DNA from: Dysosmobacter segnis
GTDB taxonomy: Bacteria > Bacillota > Clostridia > Oscillospirales > Oscillospiraceae
Assembly: GCF_014297285.1 (NCBI RefSeq)
Contig: NZ_JACOQI010000005.1
Location: forward strand, 119,350 to 183,349
Reading direction: 5' to 3'
DNA length: 64,000 nt
Positions within the stretch are counted from its first letter, which is position 1. Every line of letters starts with the position of its first letter. This document shows, one piece after another, positions 23,434 to 33,501 of the stretch. Both the position numbers and the translations under genes were made by a program. The notes under the pieces were generated by a model that was not told the origin of the DNA, did no database searches, and saw only the letters and a program-made list of their open reading frames with translations.

Positions 23434-24624
23434 TTACGCGTCCAGCAGAGAATATCCCTTTGCAGTCAGCTCATCCTTGATCTTCTGCACGTGATCGGCG
23501 TTCCGGGTCTCCAGGACCATGGACACCACGCATGCGTTGACCTCAGAGTTGACATCCTCACGCTCGTGATGGATGCGGACCACGTTGGCGCCGGTGCCGC
23601 CGACAACATTCAGCAGGTTGGCCAGGCTGCCGGCACGGTCAGCCAGCTTGGTGGTGATGGTAGCGAGACGGCCGCCGTAGGTCAGGCCGCGGGTGATGAC
23701 GCGGGACAGGGTGGTCACGTCCACGTTGCCGCCGGAAACCACGCACACAGTCTTCTTGGTGGTATCGACCTTGCCGGACATGCAGGCAGCCACGGGAGTA
23801 GCGCCAGCGCCCTCGGCAACAGTCTTCTGGACCTCCAGCAGAGCCAGGATGGCAGCGGCGATCTCGTCCTCGCTGACGGTGACGATCTCGTCCACATACT
23901 TCTGGCACATCTCGAAGGTCAGGCTGCCGGGAGTCAGCACATGGATGCCGTCAGCCAGGGTCGCGGCATCGGGCACAGTGGTGACCTTACCGGCCTGACG
24001 GGAAGCATACATGGAAGCCACAACGCCGGCCTGCACGCCGATGACCTTGCAGGAGGGCTTGAGCTGCTTGATGGCGAAAGCCACGCCGGAGATCAGACCG
24101 CCGCCGCCGATGGGGACCACGACCTGCTCCACTTCGGGGAGCTGCTCCAGGATCTCCAGACCGATGGTGCCCTGACCGGCAATGACATACGGATCGTTGA
24201 AGGGATGTGCGAAGGTGTAGCCGTGCTCCTTGGAGAGACGCTCGGCCTCGCGGGCGGCGTCATCGTAAACGCCGGGGACCAGAACCACTTCAGCGCCGTA
24301 GTTGCGGGTGGCCTCCACCTTGGAGATGGGAGCGCCCTCGGGCATGCAGATCACGGACTTGATGCCCAGCTTCGTGGCGGACAGAGCAATGCCCTGAGCA
24401 TGGTTGCCGGCGGAGCAGGCGATGACACCGTGAGAAGCTTCCTCCGGAGTCAGGGAACGGATCTTGTTGTAGGCGCCGCGGATCTTGAAAGCGCCGGTGA
24501 GCTGCAGGTTCTCAGACTTGATGTAAATGTTTTCGCCCAGCCGATTGGCATTTTCCAGCGGAGTCTTGCGGGCAATGCCCTTCAGAGACTCCTGGGCTTC
24601 CTGAATCATCTGTAAAGTTACCAT
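23434..24624 (-). CDS. ilvA: threonine ammonia-lyase, catabolic type with ACT domain
   Basis: A 396-residue PLP enzyme converting L-threonine (and serine) to 2-oxobutyrate (pyruvate) and ammonia. The PLP lysine is K47 in TGAFKIRGAYNK; SAGNHAQGIALS and the glycine loop VVPIGGGGLISG bind the substrate carboxylate and PLP phosphate. A C-terminal ACT domain (about 322-396, LATITTKLADRAGSLANLLNVVGG) implies allosteric control. The single ACT domain and length match the IlvA-short/TdcB group. Without branched-chain genes nearby and with a symporter downstream, a catabolic role is more likely than isoleucine synthesis. Confidence 0.93.
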   Translation of the reverse strand: MVTLQMIQEAQESLKGIARKTPLENANRLGENIYIKSENLQLTGAFKIRGAYNKIRSLTPEEASHGVIACSAGNHAQGIALSATKLGIKSVICMPEGAPISKVEATRNYGAEVVLVPGVYDDAAREAERLSKEHGYTFAHPFNDPYVIAGQGTIGLEILEQLPEVEQVVVPIGGGGLISGVAFAIKQLKPSCKVIGVQAGVVASMYASRQAGKVTTVPDAATLADGIHVLTPGSLTFEMCQKYVDEIVTVSEDEIAAAILALLEVQKTVAEGAGATPVAACMSGKVDTTKKTVCVVSGGNVDVTTLSRVITRGLTYGGRLATITTKLADRAGSLANLLNVVGGTGANVVRIHHEREDVNSEVNACVVSMVLETRNADHVQKIKDELTAKGYSLLDA

Positions 24625-24983
24625 AATAATCCCCCTATTTGTCTATGATTCAAAAACCACAATTAACTATACTGTCATTGTATGACGGACAGCGTTTGTT
24701 TTCAATACACATTTCCGCCAAATGTTCTTTCAATAAACACGCATTTTGCACAATATTGGCCTGATTATGGCCCTTTTTGGTTTCATTTTTGGCAAGAATG
24801 GCGTTCACTGGCGGACATTTGTGCATCATATCAAAAAGCAGGGAGGAAAATTCAAGTTACATCGTGCACTTTTTCAAATGCACTTTCTTGATAATGCAGG
24901 GAGAATTAGCGGGATTTTAAGGCGGCCGAGCCATCGGCACAGCTGACTGCCGGACAACTCAAGTATGACTGATCCATTATATC

Positions 24984-25015
24984 AAAAAAACGGCACACTT
25001 ATGTGTGCCGTTTTT
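24984..25015. terminator. terminator of the tRNA cluster
   Basis: Stem CGGCACAC-TTAT-GTGTGCCG flanked by A7 and T5, ending next to the 3' end of tRNA-Lys. Confidence 0.88.
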
Positions 25016-25016
25016 C

Positions 25017-25092
25017 TGGTGACCCGGCGGGGATTCGAACCCCGGACCCACTGCTTAAAAGGCAGTTGCTCTGCCGACTGAGCTACCGGATC
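25017..25092 (-). tRNA. tRNA-Lys (anticodon TTT)
   Basis: Minus-strand cloverleaf: acceptor GATCCGG/CCGGGTC, anticodon loop CTTTTAA in stem ACTGC/GCAGT, T-loop TTCGAAT, and encoded ACCA. Last gene of a five-tRNA operon. Confidence 0.95.
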
Positions 25093-25149
25093 AGAGTAAA
25101 ACACTTATTACCTATAAATCACAGGCCGAGAGGCCGTATTCATGGTCAA

Positions 25150-25224
25150 TGGCAGGGACGGCTGGACTCGAACCAGCGAATGAGGGAGTCAAAGTCCCTT
25201 GCCTTACCACTTGGCTACGCCCCT
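25150..25224 (-). tRNA. tRNA-Gln (anticodon TTG)
   Basis: Minus-strand cloverleaf: acceptor AGGGGCG/CGTCCCT with one G-U pair, anticodon loop CTTTGAC in stem AGGGA/TCCCT, T-loop TTCGAGT, encoded GCCA. Fourth gene of the tRNA operon. Confidence 0.95.
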
Positions 25225-25270
25225 AAGTGGAAAAAAGAAGGGACCGGGGATACCCCGGCCCCCTCATGTC

Positions 25271-25347
25271 TGGGGTGGGTGATGGGACTCGAACCCACAA
25301 CACCTGGAACCACAATCCAGTGCTCTGCCAATTGAACTACACCCACC
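25271..25347 (-). tRNA. tRNA-His (anticodon GTG)
   Basis: Minus-strand cloverleaf: acceptor GTGGGTG/CACCCAC with the extra 5' G opposite C73 typical of tRNA-His, anticodon loop TTGTGGT, T-loop TTCGAGT, encoded CCA. Confidence 0.95.
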
Positions 25348-25386
25348 ACATATAAAAACCGTTCAAGCCGACGCCGCCCAGAGAGC

Positions 25387-25463
<77 letters not shown>

Positions 25464-25468
25464 AAATC

Positions 25469-25543
25469 TGGAGCAGGTGACGGGAATCGAACCCGCATCC
25501 CCAGCTTGGAAGGCTGGTGCCCTGACCATTGTGCTACACCTGC
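25469..25543 (-). tRNA. tRNA-Gly (anticodon TCC)
   Basis: Minus-strand cloverleaf: acceptor GCAGGTG/CACCTGC, anticodon loop CTTCCAA in stem CCAGC/GCTGG, T-loop TTCGATT, encoded TCCA. First gene of the tRNA operon. Confidence 0.95.
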
Positions 25544-25574
25544 ATTGCCCTCCGAGTAAATCGTCAGCTTGATA

Positions 25575-25603
25575 AGGATACCACGGAAAGGCTTGATTGT
25601 CAA
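25575..25603 (-). promoter_or_regulatory. promoter of the tRNA operon
   Basis: On the minus strand: -35 TTGACA (25603-25598), 17-bp spacer, -10 TATCCT (25580-25575), about 32 bp ahead of tRNA-Gly. Confidence 0.75.
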
Positions 25604-26016
25604 GCACTTGACGGCAATTTCTTGTGATATTTGAAAGAATTATTCAGCCAGAGAAACAATAAGCCGTGCTTATAGGGTGGATGGAGGACATTACACACAG
25701 CGTTTCATTCAGCTGCTACCGGCTGTCGCAGGCTGCGTTTGGTTGCCAAAAGTTGCCACGAGAAGCGCTGCCGGTTTAGAATTATGCAAACTGATTTTGA
25801 TGGCGGTTTGGCTGACAGACACAGCCTAAACGAAGCGAGAAAATCAAGCGGGCTGTCAGCCCGTTAGAACTGCCGCAGTCCACGATCCCCCGTCTCTCTT
25901 TCGCAGACATCTGTTTCTGTTATGAGCGACAGTAAAGTATGCTATACTACATTATTATATTATATCGGATAAGACATCCGCAGCCACGGTATTCTTTTGG
26001 AAGGGGTGGGGCTGAT
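25604..26016. other. gene-free stretch between tRNA operon and solute-binding gene
   Basis: About 410 bp without a credible gene. The right part holds TATACT near 25940 that may be the -10 box for the solute-binding gene. A short inverted repeat GGGCTGTCAGCCC is near 25850. Nothing else recognised. Confidence 0.5.
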
Positions 26017-27345
26017 ATGAAAAAGAGGATCGTTCTGTGTCTGCTGGCGCTGGCGCTGCTGTCCGTGATGACAGGGTGCGGAAAGAAAAAGGACGCAGAC
26101 CCGCTGACCGTGACGCTGTGGCATGTCTACGGCGGTGAGGTGGATTCCCCACTGAACGGTTTGATTGAGCAGTTCAACAGCACCATCGGCGTGGAGCAGA
26201 ATATCCGGGTGAAGGTAGAGCTGGTCAGCAACAGCGGCAGCATCCATAAAAGCGTGCTGGCCGCCGCCAACAGTGACCCAGGCGCCCCTTCCCTGCCGGA
26301 TATGTTCGTGTCCTACCCCAAAACGGTGCTGGCTCTCCCGGATCAGGACATGATCGTGGACTACCGGGACTATTTCAGTCCGGAGGAACTGGAAACATTT
26401 ATCCCCGCCTTTGTGGAGGAGGGACAGATCGGCGGGCGGCAGGCCATTCTGCCCCTGGCCAAATCCACTGAGGTACTGTTCGTCAACCGGACGCTGTTTG
26501 ACCGCTGGGCAGCCACCTCTGGGGCCAGTTATGACGATCTGACCACCTGGGAAGACATCTACGCCTTAGCGAAGCGGTATGCCGCGGATACTGGGAAGTG
26601 CTTTCTTGTCAACGACTATCACTTCAACTACTTTCAGGTAGGGGTGGAGTCGCTGGGGGAGAATTTTTTCCAAAGTGACGGCGTCCGCTTCGGCCCAGCC
26701 TTTGAGCGGGCATGGGAGCCTTACGCCCACGCGGCGCTGGAGGGCGGTGTGTGGTTACAGGACGGCTACGCCACGGAATCTCTCCGCACCGGCGATACCA
26801 TTGTCTCCGTAGCGTCCTCTGCCAGTGTACTCTATTACTCCGACACGGTGACCTATCCCGACAACACCTCGGAGCAGGTGTCTATCACCTCCATGCCCTA
26901 CCCGGTGTTTGACGGCGGCGAAAAACTGGTCATGCAGCGGGGCGTGGGAATGTGCACGACAAAATCCACCCCGGAGCGGGAAAAAGCGTGTATTACCTTT
27001 CTTAAATGGCTGACGTCGCCGGAGCGAAACGTGGAATTTGTCACCAGCCTCGGCTATATGCCGGTGACGTAGGAGGCATTTGATGCCTACCTTCCCGCCG
27101 CTGTGGAGCAGCTCAGCAACCCCATGTATGTCTCTCTGTATGAGACCTATCTCAAGATGCAGGAATCCTACACCTTCTATTACGCGCCGCAGATGGAGAA
27201 CTATCTGGATCTGGAAACACGGTTTGAAAATCTGTCCCGGCTGAAGCTGATGGCTGGCCGTGCCCAATATCAGAAGGGCTCCAGTACGGCGGAGGAGTTG
27301 GTTTGGGACACGCTGGACAGCTTTAAGTTAGATTACGGTACATAA
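26017..27345 (+). pseudogene. ABC-type solute-binding lipoprotein interrupted by one in-frame TAG
   Basis: A family 1 extracellular solute-binding protein of 442 codons. It has a lipoprotein signal (MKKRIVLCLLALALLSVMTGC, lipobox LSVMTGC), then LTVTLWHVYGGEVDSPLNGLIEQFN and the usual C-terminal CITFLKWLTSPERNVEFVTSLGYMPVT. At 27070 the frame meets TAG, then continues without a shift through EAFDAYLPAAVEQL to a TAA at 27343. A related protein would have Lys or Gln there, so one base change explains it. As written, the protein loses about 90 C-terminal residues. No permease or ATPase is adjacent; the downstream gene is a membrane regulator, so this may have been a sensing rather than transport protein. 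Confidence 0.82.
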
Positions 27346-27359
27346 GAGAGGGAGCGCCA

Positions 27360-28904
27360 ATGCGGCCAATCAGGGAAGCAATTCAAAAAAAGCGTGCAGC
27401 CGGTCCCAGTATGGGGCTGCGGCTGCTGCTGTACCGGTTCATCATGGTGCTGCTGCTGATGGCGGCGATTTTGTCTACCCTGATGGCCACTGGCGTGTTG
27501 TCCCATCCCGCGCATCAGCTGTCCGGAACGCTGGATATTCAGCAGAGGAACACCTACGCCGCTCTGGACTCCCAAATGGACGCACTAACAGCGCAAAGCA
27601 TGGCTATGTCGGAAAAACTGGGAAAGGAACTGGACGTCTTTCTTGCCGCCAAGGGCATCGCCTTTGATGAACTGAACAACAATCCGGATACCATTGCGGA
27701 GTTGGAAAAGCGCCTGTATACGCCTTTAAGCAACACTCTGGGCGCAGCCTCGTGCAGTGGGATCTTCTTCGGTCTGAACGTCACCGCCAACACCTCTCTG
27801 CCAAATGCAGAGGATTTCCGGGCGGGGTTATACCTCCGCTATTCTGGCTTACAGCCAACGGTGGCCTCCGAGTAGGATGTGATCTGCTTCCGGGGTGCGG
27901 CGGAAACAGCCCGGAGCTTGCAGCTTCAAATGCACAACCGCTGGAATCCGGAGCTGAACGCCGCTCTGATCCCCGGCAGCGATCAGGTCACCGCCTATCA
28001 GGGGGCCCGGCTGGCAGATGGCTGCCTGTGGACAAAACACACAGAGCTGCCGGACACTTGGGAGCAGGTCATGCTGCTGTGCTTACCCATTTTGGATGGC
28101 GGCGGTACCGTAAGGGGCTTTTGCGGTGCGGAGATCAGCGATCTTTATTTCAGTCTTTCCCATAATACAGTCCCCAGCGCCTTCGGCAATATGCTGACGC
28201 TGGCAGCCCCCATAGACGGCGACAGCCTGCTTCTCTCCGGGGCCATGCTGGGTGCCACTGACGGCTCCCGCCTGACGGCCAACGGCATTCTGCACATCAG
28301 CGACGGAAAATACTACACCACTTACAGCGATGGGAAGAACACCTATCTGGGACGGCACCAGCTTCTGGATGCTGCCACGTGGGACGGCATCCCCCTTGCC
28401 GCTGTGACGCTGGTGCCGGACGGGACCTTCCGCAGCTATGAAACGGGGTCCCAGATTGCATGGTTCCTGGGAGCGGTTCTCTTCCTGCTGGCCATGCTGG
28501 TAGTGGCAACGGTGCTGTCCCGCCAATTCGTAAAGCCCATCAATAAAAGTCTGGCGGCAGTACGGGGCGGTACAGAGATGGTCGCTTCCGGTATCCCGGA
28601 GATCGACGAGCTGCTTGCCGCCATCCGTGATCGGCCAACGGGAACGCTGCCGCCGGATGTGGAGGCACGGCTGCGGGGCTTTGCAGAGCGGGCCAGTACG
28701 CTGACCGGCACGGAACGTACCATCCTGCAATATTATATGGACGGCTATACCGTTAAGGATATCCCGGAGCTGGCGTGTATCAGCGCCAGCACGGTCAAGA
28801 CCCACAATCGCAACCTTTACCGAAAGCTGGATGTGGATTCCTTTGACGAACTGAGGTATATATCGAATTGTTTGCAAGCTGCGGCCGCAGCAGTGAACTG
28901 CTGA
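27360..28904 (+). pseudogene. membrane-bound LuxR-type regulator interrupted by one in-frame TAG
   Basis: A 514-codon frame: a TM helix (about 23-45, FIMVLLLMAAILSTLMATG), a ~310-residue extracytoplasmic sensor region, a second TM helix (IAWFLGAVLFLLAMLVVATVL), a short linker, and a C-terminal LuxR/GerE HTH (LTGTERTILQYYMDGYTVKDIPELACISASTVKTHNRNLYRKL). It is thus a one-component transmembrane transcription factor. A TAG at 27873 (codon 172) splits it inside the sensor domain, with the frame otherwise open on both sides. It follows the solute-binding lipoprotein by 14 bp, has its own AGAGGGAG, and probably senses that protein or its ligand. Confidence 0.78.
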
Positions 28905-28924
28905 ACAAGTAAATATTTTAATGA

Positions 28925-28966
28925 GCAGAGTGCACAATCCGATTTGCAGCGGGTTGTGCACTCTGT
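28925..28966 (+). terminator. intrinsic terminator of the lipoprotein/regulator operon
   Basis: Stem GCAGAGTGCACAA / TTGTGCACTCTGT with an inner mismatch and loop, about 20 bp after the regulator stop; the T run is weak. Confidence 0.65.
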
Positions 28967-28978
28967 CTGCGCCTAAGG

Positions 28979-29392
28979 GTGATCTTTGAGTTTCCAGGCA
29001 AAATTCACCCTTATCGAGGAGATCCCAAAACCTACTATAACTGTTTGGATCAACTATGCAAACGCGTAAAAAATGTGAAGGAGCAGACCGCAGGTACGGT
29101 CTTGCACACCGACCAAGGCGCAGTCTACTCCTCCAGAGCTTTCTCAAGGACTCATTCTAATTATAACATAATTCGCTCAATGTCAAAAGCCGGAACACCT
29201 ACGGACAACCCAATTATCGAATCTCTGAACGGATGGATGAAGGCCGAATTGATTCTGGATTTTGGTATCAGTAAAGTTTCCAACCTCAAAAAGACACTGG
29301 ATCAATATGTCCTATACTTTAACTCCGAACGTTTTGCCGCTGCCTTGGATTACAAAACCCCAATCCAGTACAAAACTGAATTGGGATTCTGA
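28979..29392 (+). pseudogene. IS3-family transposase (orfB) C-terminal fragment
   Basis: A 137-codon remnant of a DDE transposase of the IS3/IS150 group: LHTDQGAVYSSRAF holds the second catalytic Asp, and SKAGTPTDNPIIESLNGWMKAEL holds the Glu. The tail YVLYFNSERFAAALDYKTPIQYKTE is typical. The first Asp, orfA and both inverted repeats are missing, so it cannot move. It begins straight after the terminator of the preceding operon, which suggests the left part of the insertion was deleted there. Confidence 0.88.
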
Positions 29393-29495
29393 TGCTATGA
29401 CTTTTTATTCGTGTCTATTTTTACTTGACAGATACACTTCGTAAAGAAGCCTCCCCCTTTTGGTTTTTCACATTCCATTCGTTATCCTGTTAAAC

Positions 29496-29539
29496 AAGAC
29501 AGATCGGCTGCAAACCTCGGTTTGCAGCCGATCTGTCTT
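29496..29539 (-). terminator. strong hairpin terminator of the PAS/HTH regulator gene
   Basis: A 21-bp perfect stem (half AAGACAGATCGGCTGCAAAC) with a tiny loop, 45 bp beyond the regulator stop on the minus strand; it may also stop transcription from the left. Confidence 0.8.
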
Positions 29540-29584
29540 AATAATAAGCATGATAAGCATCTGAACGTCTGTGTTTGAGATGTT

Positions 29585-30223
29585 TCACGCCTTGGATTCG
29601 TCAATATAGCTGTACAGAGTGTACTTGGAGATGCCGAAGAACTTGCATACCCGGTCGCCGCTCTTGGTGATGAGGAAGGCTCCGGTCTCATTGAGAAACT
29701 GCACCGCCTTGACCTTATCCTCCTTGTTCATCAGGGCCACTGGCTTACCCACCACCTTCACGCTCTGCTCGATCAGCTCATCCAGCAGGTCAGAGACATT
29801 CCGGGCAATCGGCTCCGGCTCCTTCTCGTCCCTTTCGGTGGCGGTAAACTGCTTGATCGCGTTCTCCATGGCCAGCATCAGGGTGATATCGTAGTTGATG
29901 CCGAAGATGCCAATAGGGGCACCGTCATCATCTCGGATATAGATGGTGGTGGATTTCAGGGTCTTCCCATCCTTGGTCCGGGTCAGGTAGGACAGGTGAT
30001 CGTGGAGCTGTTCGGGATTCCCCCGCAGGGCTTCCAGAACCACATGGGAGGGCCCGTCCCCCACCTTGCGTCCGGTGACGTGTCCGTTTTCAATGGCAAC
30101 GATGGACCGTTCCGGGTCATTGGTGGCAAGATCGTGAACCACCACCTCGCAGTTGGGGCCGAATTGACTGGCAATCCCCTTTGCCAGCGTCAAGAGAAAT
30201 TGCAGCGTAGATGCATTCGGCAC
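29585..30223 (-). CDS. YheO-like PAS domain / HTH transcriptional regulator
   Basis: A 212-residue regulator of the YheO/DauR type. A PAS-like ligand domain (about 15-125, GIASQFGPNCEVVVHDL...IYIRDDDGAPIGIFGINYDIT) is followed by a linker and a C-terminal HTH (about 165-210, DKVKAVQFLNETGAFLITKSGDRVCKFFGISKYTLYSYIDE). The GTG start has AAGGAGGG at 7 bases. It is divergent from dpaL-ygeY-ygeW-arcC and separated by 520 bp holding a palindrome, so it very likely controls that operon. Relatives regulate D-amino acid and diaminopropionate degradation; the effector here is unknown. Confidence 0.87.
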   Translation of the reverse strand: MPNASTLQFLLTLAKGIASQFGPNCEVVVHDLATNDPERSIVAIENGHVTGRKVGDGPSHVVLEALRGNPEQLHDHLSYLTRTKDGKTLKSTTIYIRDDDGAPIGIFGINYDITLMLAMENAIKQFTATERDEKEPEPIARNVSDLLDELIEQSVKVVGKPVALMNKEDKVKAVQFLNETGAFLITKSGDRVCKFFGISKYTLYSYIDESKA

Positions 30224-30519
30224 GTAAATGCCCTCCTTTTCCGGTCCGTGGCAGAAACGCCCCGAAAAGAGCGGGGCAAACCATGGAATACACGGTCCGA
30301 TCCGTTGCCGCTGACAGACCTGCTATGATTATTTCATTATTGTATCATAATTTTAGTGAGTTTCAACCATTTTTTTGAGACCTAAAAATTTTTAATTTTC
30401 TCATTAAAGTGTATGGGCCGTCAAGCAGATTGCAGCAGGAGCGATATATCTGAAAACAAGTCAGATCTCCCTCCACTCACGAAGAGGCCTTCCGTAAAAA
30501 GCAAGGGCACTTCCAAACC

Positions 30520-30533
30520 TTCCATGCATGGAA
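30520..30533. promoter_or_regulatory. palindrome in the divergent regulator/dpaL region
   Basis: The perfect 14-bp palindrome TTCCATGCATGGAA lies about 120 bp upstream of the dpaL promoter. It is a candidate operator for the PAS/HTH regulator. The rest of the 30224-30743 gap shows no gene. Confidence 0.45.
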
Positions 30534-30654
30534 AGCCGGGGAAATATCCCTGCTGCGGAGGCCCGATTTTTGGAAAAAACAGCCTTGCGCACAGGTTCCG
30601 CAAGAGGAACCAAAAAAAGTTTTAGCTTTACAGCATTTTTTTGAGTTTTTCTGC

Positions 30655-30682
30655 TTGACAACCGAAGAACACATGCTATGAT
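30655..30682 (+). promoter_or_regulatory. promoter of the dpaL operon
   Basis: -35 TTGACA, 16-bp spacer, -10 TATGAT, 61 bp before the dpaL start codon. Confidence 0.75.
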
Positions 30683-30743
30683 GGTCTCAGAAAGCTAAAT
30701 AAATTTTGCCATGAAGTAAAAAGATTTTGGAGGCGAGTATTCC

Positions 30744-31979
30744 ATGAAAGATCAGCTCAAATGGGTCCTCAATCATATGCCAAAGAGTGACGATCAGCAT
30801 CTGGATGTGATGTCCCTGCCCAATGTGGCCAAGGCCCGCTCCTTCCACGGGTCCTTCCCCCAGTACTCCATCACCCCTCTGGCGCAGCTGGACGGTATGG
30901 CACAGTATCTGGGGCTGGCGGGTGTGTATGTGAAGGATGAGTCCTACCGGTTTGGTCTCAACGCCTTCAAGGTGCTGGGCGGCTCCTTCGCCATGGCCCG
31001 GTACATCGCCGGCGAGATGGGCCGGGACGTGTCCGAAATGAATTACAACTACCTGACCAGCGAAGCCTTCCGTAAGGAATTCGGTCAGGCCACTTTCTTC
31101 ACCGCCACCGATGGCAACCATGGCCGCGGCGTGGCTTGGGCAGCCAACAAACTGGGCCAGAAGTCTGTGGTGCACATGCCCAAGGGCAGCAGCAAGTCCC
31201 GCTTTGACAATATCGCCAAGGAGGGCGCCAAGGTCACCATCGAGGAAGTCAACTACGATGACTGTGTGCGTATGGCTGCTGCGGAAGCCGCACAGACGGA
31301 ACACGGCGTCATCGTGCAGGATACCGCCTGGGACGGCTACGAGGAGATCCCCTCCTGGATCATGCAGGGCTACGGCACCATGGCTAATGAGGCCGCCGAC
31401 CAGCTTCGTCAGTGCAGCGTAAACCGTCCCACCCACGTGTTCGTCCAGGCCGGCGTCGGCTCTCTGGCCGGTGCGGTGGTGGGCTACTTCGCAAACCTGT
31501 TCCCCAACGATCCTCCCAAGTTCGTGGTGATGGAGGCCGGGGCGGCTGACTGCCTGTATCAGGGCGCGCTGGCCAATGACGGCAAGCCCCGCATCGTCAC
31601 CGGTGATCTGAAAACCATCATGGCCGGTCTGGCCTGCGGCGAACCCAACACGATCTCCTGGGACATTCTGCGGAACCATGTGTCCGCCTTCATCTCCTGC
31701 CCCGATTGGGTCAGCGCCAAGGGTATGCGGATGCTGAGTTCCCCCGTCAAGGGCGACCCCCGCGTGGTGTCCGGCGAATCCGGCGCCGTGGGCATGGGTG
31801 TTCTGGACGCCATCATGTGTGATGACACCTACAAGGAGCTGCGGGACGCTTTGGAGCTGGACCGGCACAGCCGGGTGCTCATGTTCTCCACTGAGGGCAA
31901 CACCGATCCCGAAAAGTATCGCCGGGTGGTGTGGGACGGTGAGTATCCCACCGATGACACCCCGCAGAAGCCCTGCTGA
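30744..31979 (+). CDS. dpaL: diaminopropionate ammonia-lyase (YgeX)
   Basis: A 411-residue PLP enzyme that converts 2,3-diaminopropionate to pyruvate and two ammonia. The PLP lysine is in FGLNAFKVLGGSFA (about residue 78), with the family motifs TATDGNHGRGVAWAA, TAWDGYEEIPSWIMQGY and the glycine-rich VQAGVGSLAG. Length and the KDESYRFGLNAFK sequence separate it from threonine deaminases. TTGGAGGCG precedes the ATG. It leads an operon with ygeY, ygeW and arcC, the core set found in the anaerobic 2,8-dioxopurine (urate) degradation cluster and related diaminopropionate pathways, giving pyruvate, ammonia and ATP. Confidence 0.95.
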   Translation: MKDQLKWVLNHMPKSDDQHLDVMSLPNVAKARSFHGSFPQYSITPLAQLDGMAQYLGLAGVYVKDESYRFGLNAFKVLGGSFAMARYIAGEMGRDVSEMNYNYLTSEAFRKEFGQATFFTATDGNHGRGVAWAANKLGQKSVVHMPKGSSKSRFDNIAKEGAKVTIEEVNYDDCVRMAAAEAAQTEHGVIVQDTAWDGYEEIPSWIMQGYGTMANEAADQLRQCSVNRPTHVFVQAGVGSLAGAVVGYFANLFPNDPPKFVVMEAGAADCLYQGALANDGKPRIVTGDLKTIMAGLACGEPNTISWDILRNHVSAFISCPDWVSAKGMRMLSSPVKGDPRVVSGESGAVGMGVLDAIMCDDTYKELRDALELDRHSRVLMFSTEGNTDPEKYRRVVWDGEYPTDDTPQKPC

Positions 31980-32039
31980 ATGCACGGTCCAGAGGCGAAC
32001 CCGATCAAAATTTGAGAAATAAAATTGGAGATTACTACC

Positions 32040-33431
32040 ATGGATTTTGAGAAGATCAAAGCAGCCGCTCAGGCCTATCAGGCCGATATGACCCGCTTCC
32101 TGCGGGACATGATCTCCCACCCCAGCGAAAGCTGTGAGGAGCGTGAGGTTGTTCACTGCATCAAGGCCGAGATGGAAAAGCTTGGCTATGACAAGGTGGA
32201 GATTGACGGTCTTGGCAATGTCATCGGCTGGATGGGTGATGGCGACAAGATCATCGCCATCGACTCCCACATCGACACCGTAGGCGTGGGCAACATCGAC
32301 AACTGGACCCATGACCCCTACCAGGGCTACGAGGATGATCAGGTCATCTATGGCCGCGGTGGCTCCGACCAGGAGGGCGGTATGGCCTCTGCCACTTACG
32401 GCGCCAAGATCATGAAGGATCTGGGCCTGATCCCCGCCGGCTATAAGATCATGGTGGTGGGTTCTGTGCAGGAGGAGGACTGCGACGGTATGTGCTGGCA
32501 GTACATCGTCAACAAGTACTTCCCCGCCAACGGCATCAAGAAGGAGCAGGTGGAATTCGTTATCTCCACCGAGCCCACCGACGGCGGCATCTACCGCGGC
32601 CACCGCGGCCGCATGGAGATCCGTGTGGATGTGAAGGGCGTTTCCTGCCACGGTTCCGCGCCCGAGCGTGGTGACAACGCCATTTACAAGATGGCCGACA
32701 TTCTTCAGGAAGTCCGCGCGCTCAATGAGAACGGTGACGGCCCCTCCAACGAGATCAAGGGCCTCGTGAAGATGCTGAATCCCGCATTCAACCCCGAGCA
32801 TTACGAGGACGCTCAGTTCCTTGGCCGGGGCACCTGCACCACCTCTCAGATCTTCTACACCTCTCCCTCCCGCTGCGCTGTGGCTGACTCCTGCTCCATC
32901 TCCATCGACCGCCGCATGACTGCCGGCGAGACCTGGGACTCCTGCCTGGAGGAGATCCGCCAGCTGCCCAGCGTAAAGAAGTACGGCGACGATGTGAAGG
33001 TCTCCATGTATATGTATGACCGGCCCTCCTGGACCGGCGAGGTCTACGAGACCGAGTGCTACTTCCCCACCTGGATCAACAAGGAAAACGCCGCCCACGT
33101 GCAGGCTCTGGTGGATGCCCACCATGCGCTGTACGGTGAGGAGCGCATTGGCCCCGACGGCGCGATGCACCTGCGTCACCGTCCCCTGATTGACAAGTGG
33201 ACCTTCTCCACCAATGGCGTAGCTATCCAAGGCCGTTACGGCATCCCCTGCGTTGGCTTCGGCCCCGGTGCGGAGTCTCAGGCCCATGCCCCCAATGAGA
33301 TCACCTGGAAGCAGGATCTTGTGACCTGCGCCGCCCTGTACGCCGCCGTGCCCGGTCTGTACAAGGAGGAGAACAAGACTGCCGATGTTTCCCAGTTCCG
33401 GGCCGGCAAGACCAATAACGACATTCAGTAA
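32040..33431 (+). CDS. ygeY: YgeY family M20-type metallohydrolase
   Basis: A 463-residue M20/ArgE-DapE-like zinc peptidase called YgeY (selenium metabolism-linked hydrolase in databases). Metal ligands are visible: DSHIDTVG (His/Asp), [12 protein letters not shown] (Asp), [11 protein letters not shown] (catalytic Glu-Glu), [16 protein letters not shown], and the late His in [11 protein letters not shown] chose the ATG at 32040, with TTGGAG upstream. In the dpaL-ygeY-ygeW-arcC operon it most likely hydrolyses an N-acylated or ureido intermediate feeding diaminopropionate formation; the exact substrate is inferred from pathway context. Confidence 0.93.
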   Translation: MDFEKIKAAAQAYQADMTRFLRDMISHPSESCEEREVVHCIKAEMEKLGYDKVEIDGLGNVIGWMGDGDKIIAIDSHIDTVGVGNIDNWTHDPYQGYEDDQVIYGRGGSDQEGGMASATYGAKIMKDLGLIPAGYKIMVVGSVQEEDCDGMCWQYIVNKYFPANGIKKEQVEFVISTEPTDGGIYRGHRGRMEIRVDVKGVSCHGSAPERGDNAIYKMADILQEVRALNENGDGPSNEIKGLVKMLNPAFNPEHYEDAQFLGRGTCTTSQIFYTSPSRCAVADSCSISIDRRMTAGETWDSCLEEIRQLPSVKKYGDDVKVSMYMYDRPSWTGEVYETECYFPTWINKENAAHVQALVDAHHALYGEERIGPDGAMHLRHRPLIDKWTFSTNGVAIQGRYGIPCVGFGPGAESQAHAPNEITWKQDLVTCAALYAAVPGLYKEENKTADVSQFRAGKTNNDIQ

Positions 33432-33501
33432 TTCGCACAGAAACCGTTTCAGACCGTTTCTTCCAAGCACAAAATATAGATTTATAAAGGAGCCAATTAT
33501 C

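Noticed and set aside
22477..24615. A 712-codon plus-strand frame opposite the symporter and threonine ammonia-lyase
   Set aside because: Low-complexity His/Gly/Asp-rich translation typical of antisense shadows; both minus-strand genes are well supported.
26017..28904. Pyrrolysine or other programmed amber recoding of the two interrupted genes
   Set aside because: TAG is used as a normal stop in the same window (spoIIP, relaxase), no pyl genes are present, and the expected residues at the five sites differ. Kept only as a hypothesis in the findings.
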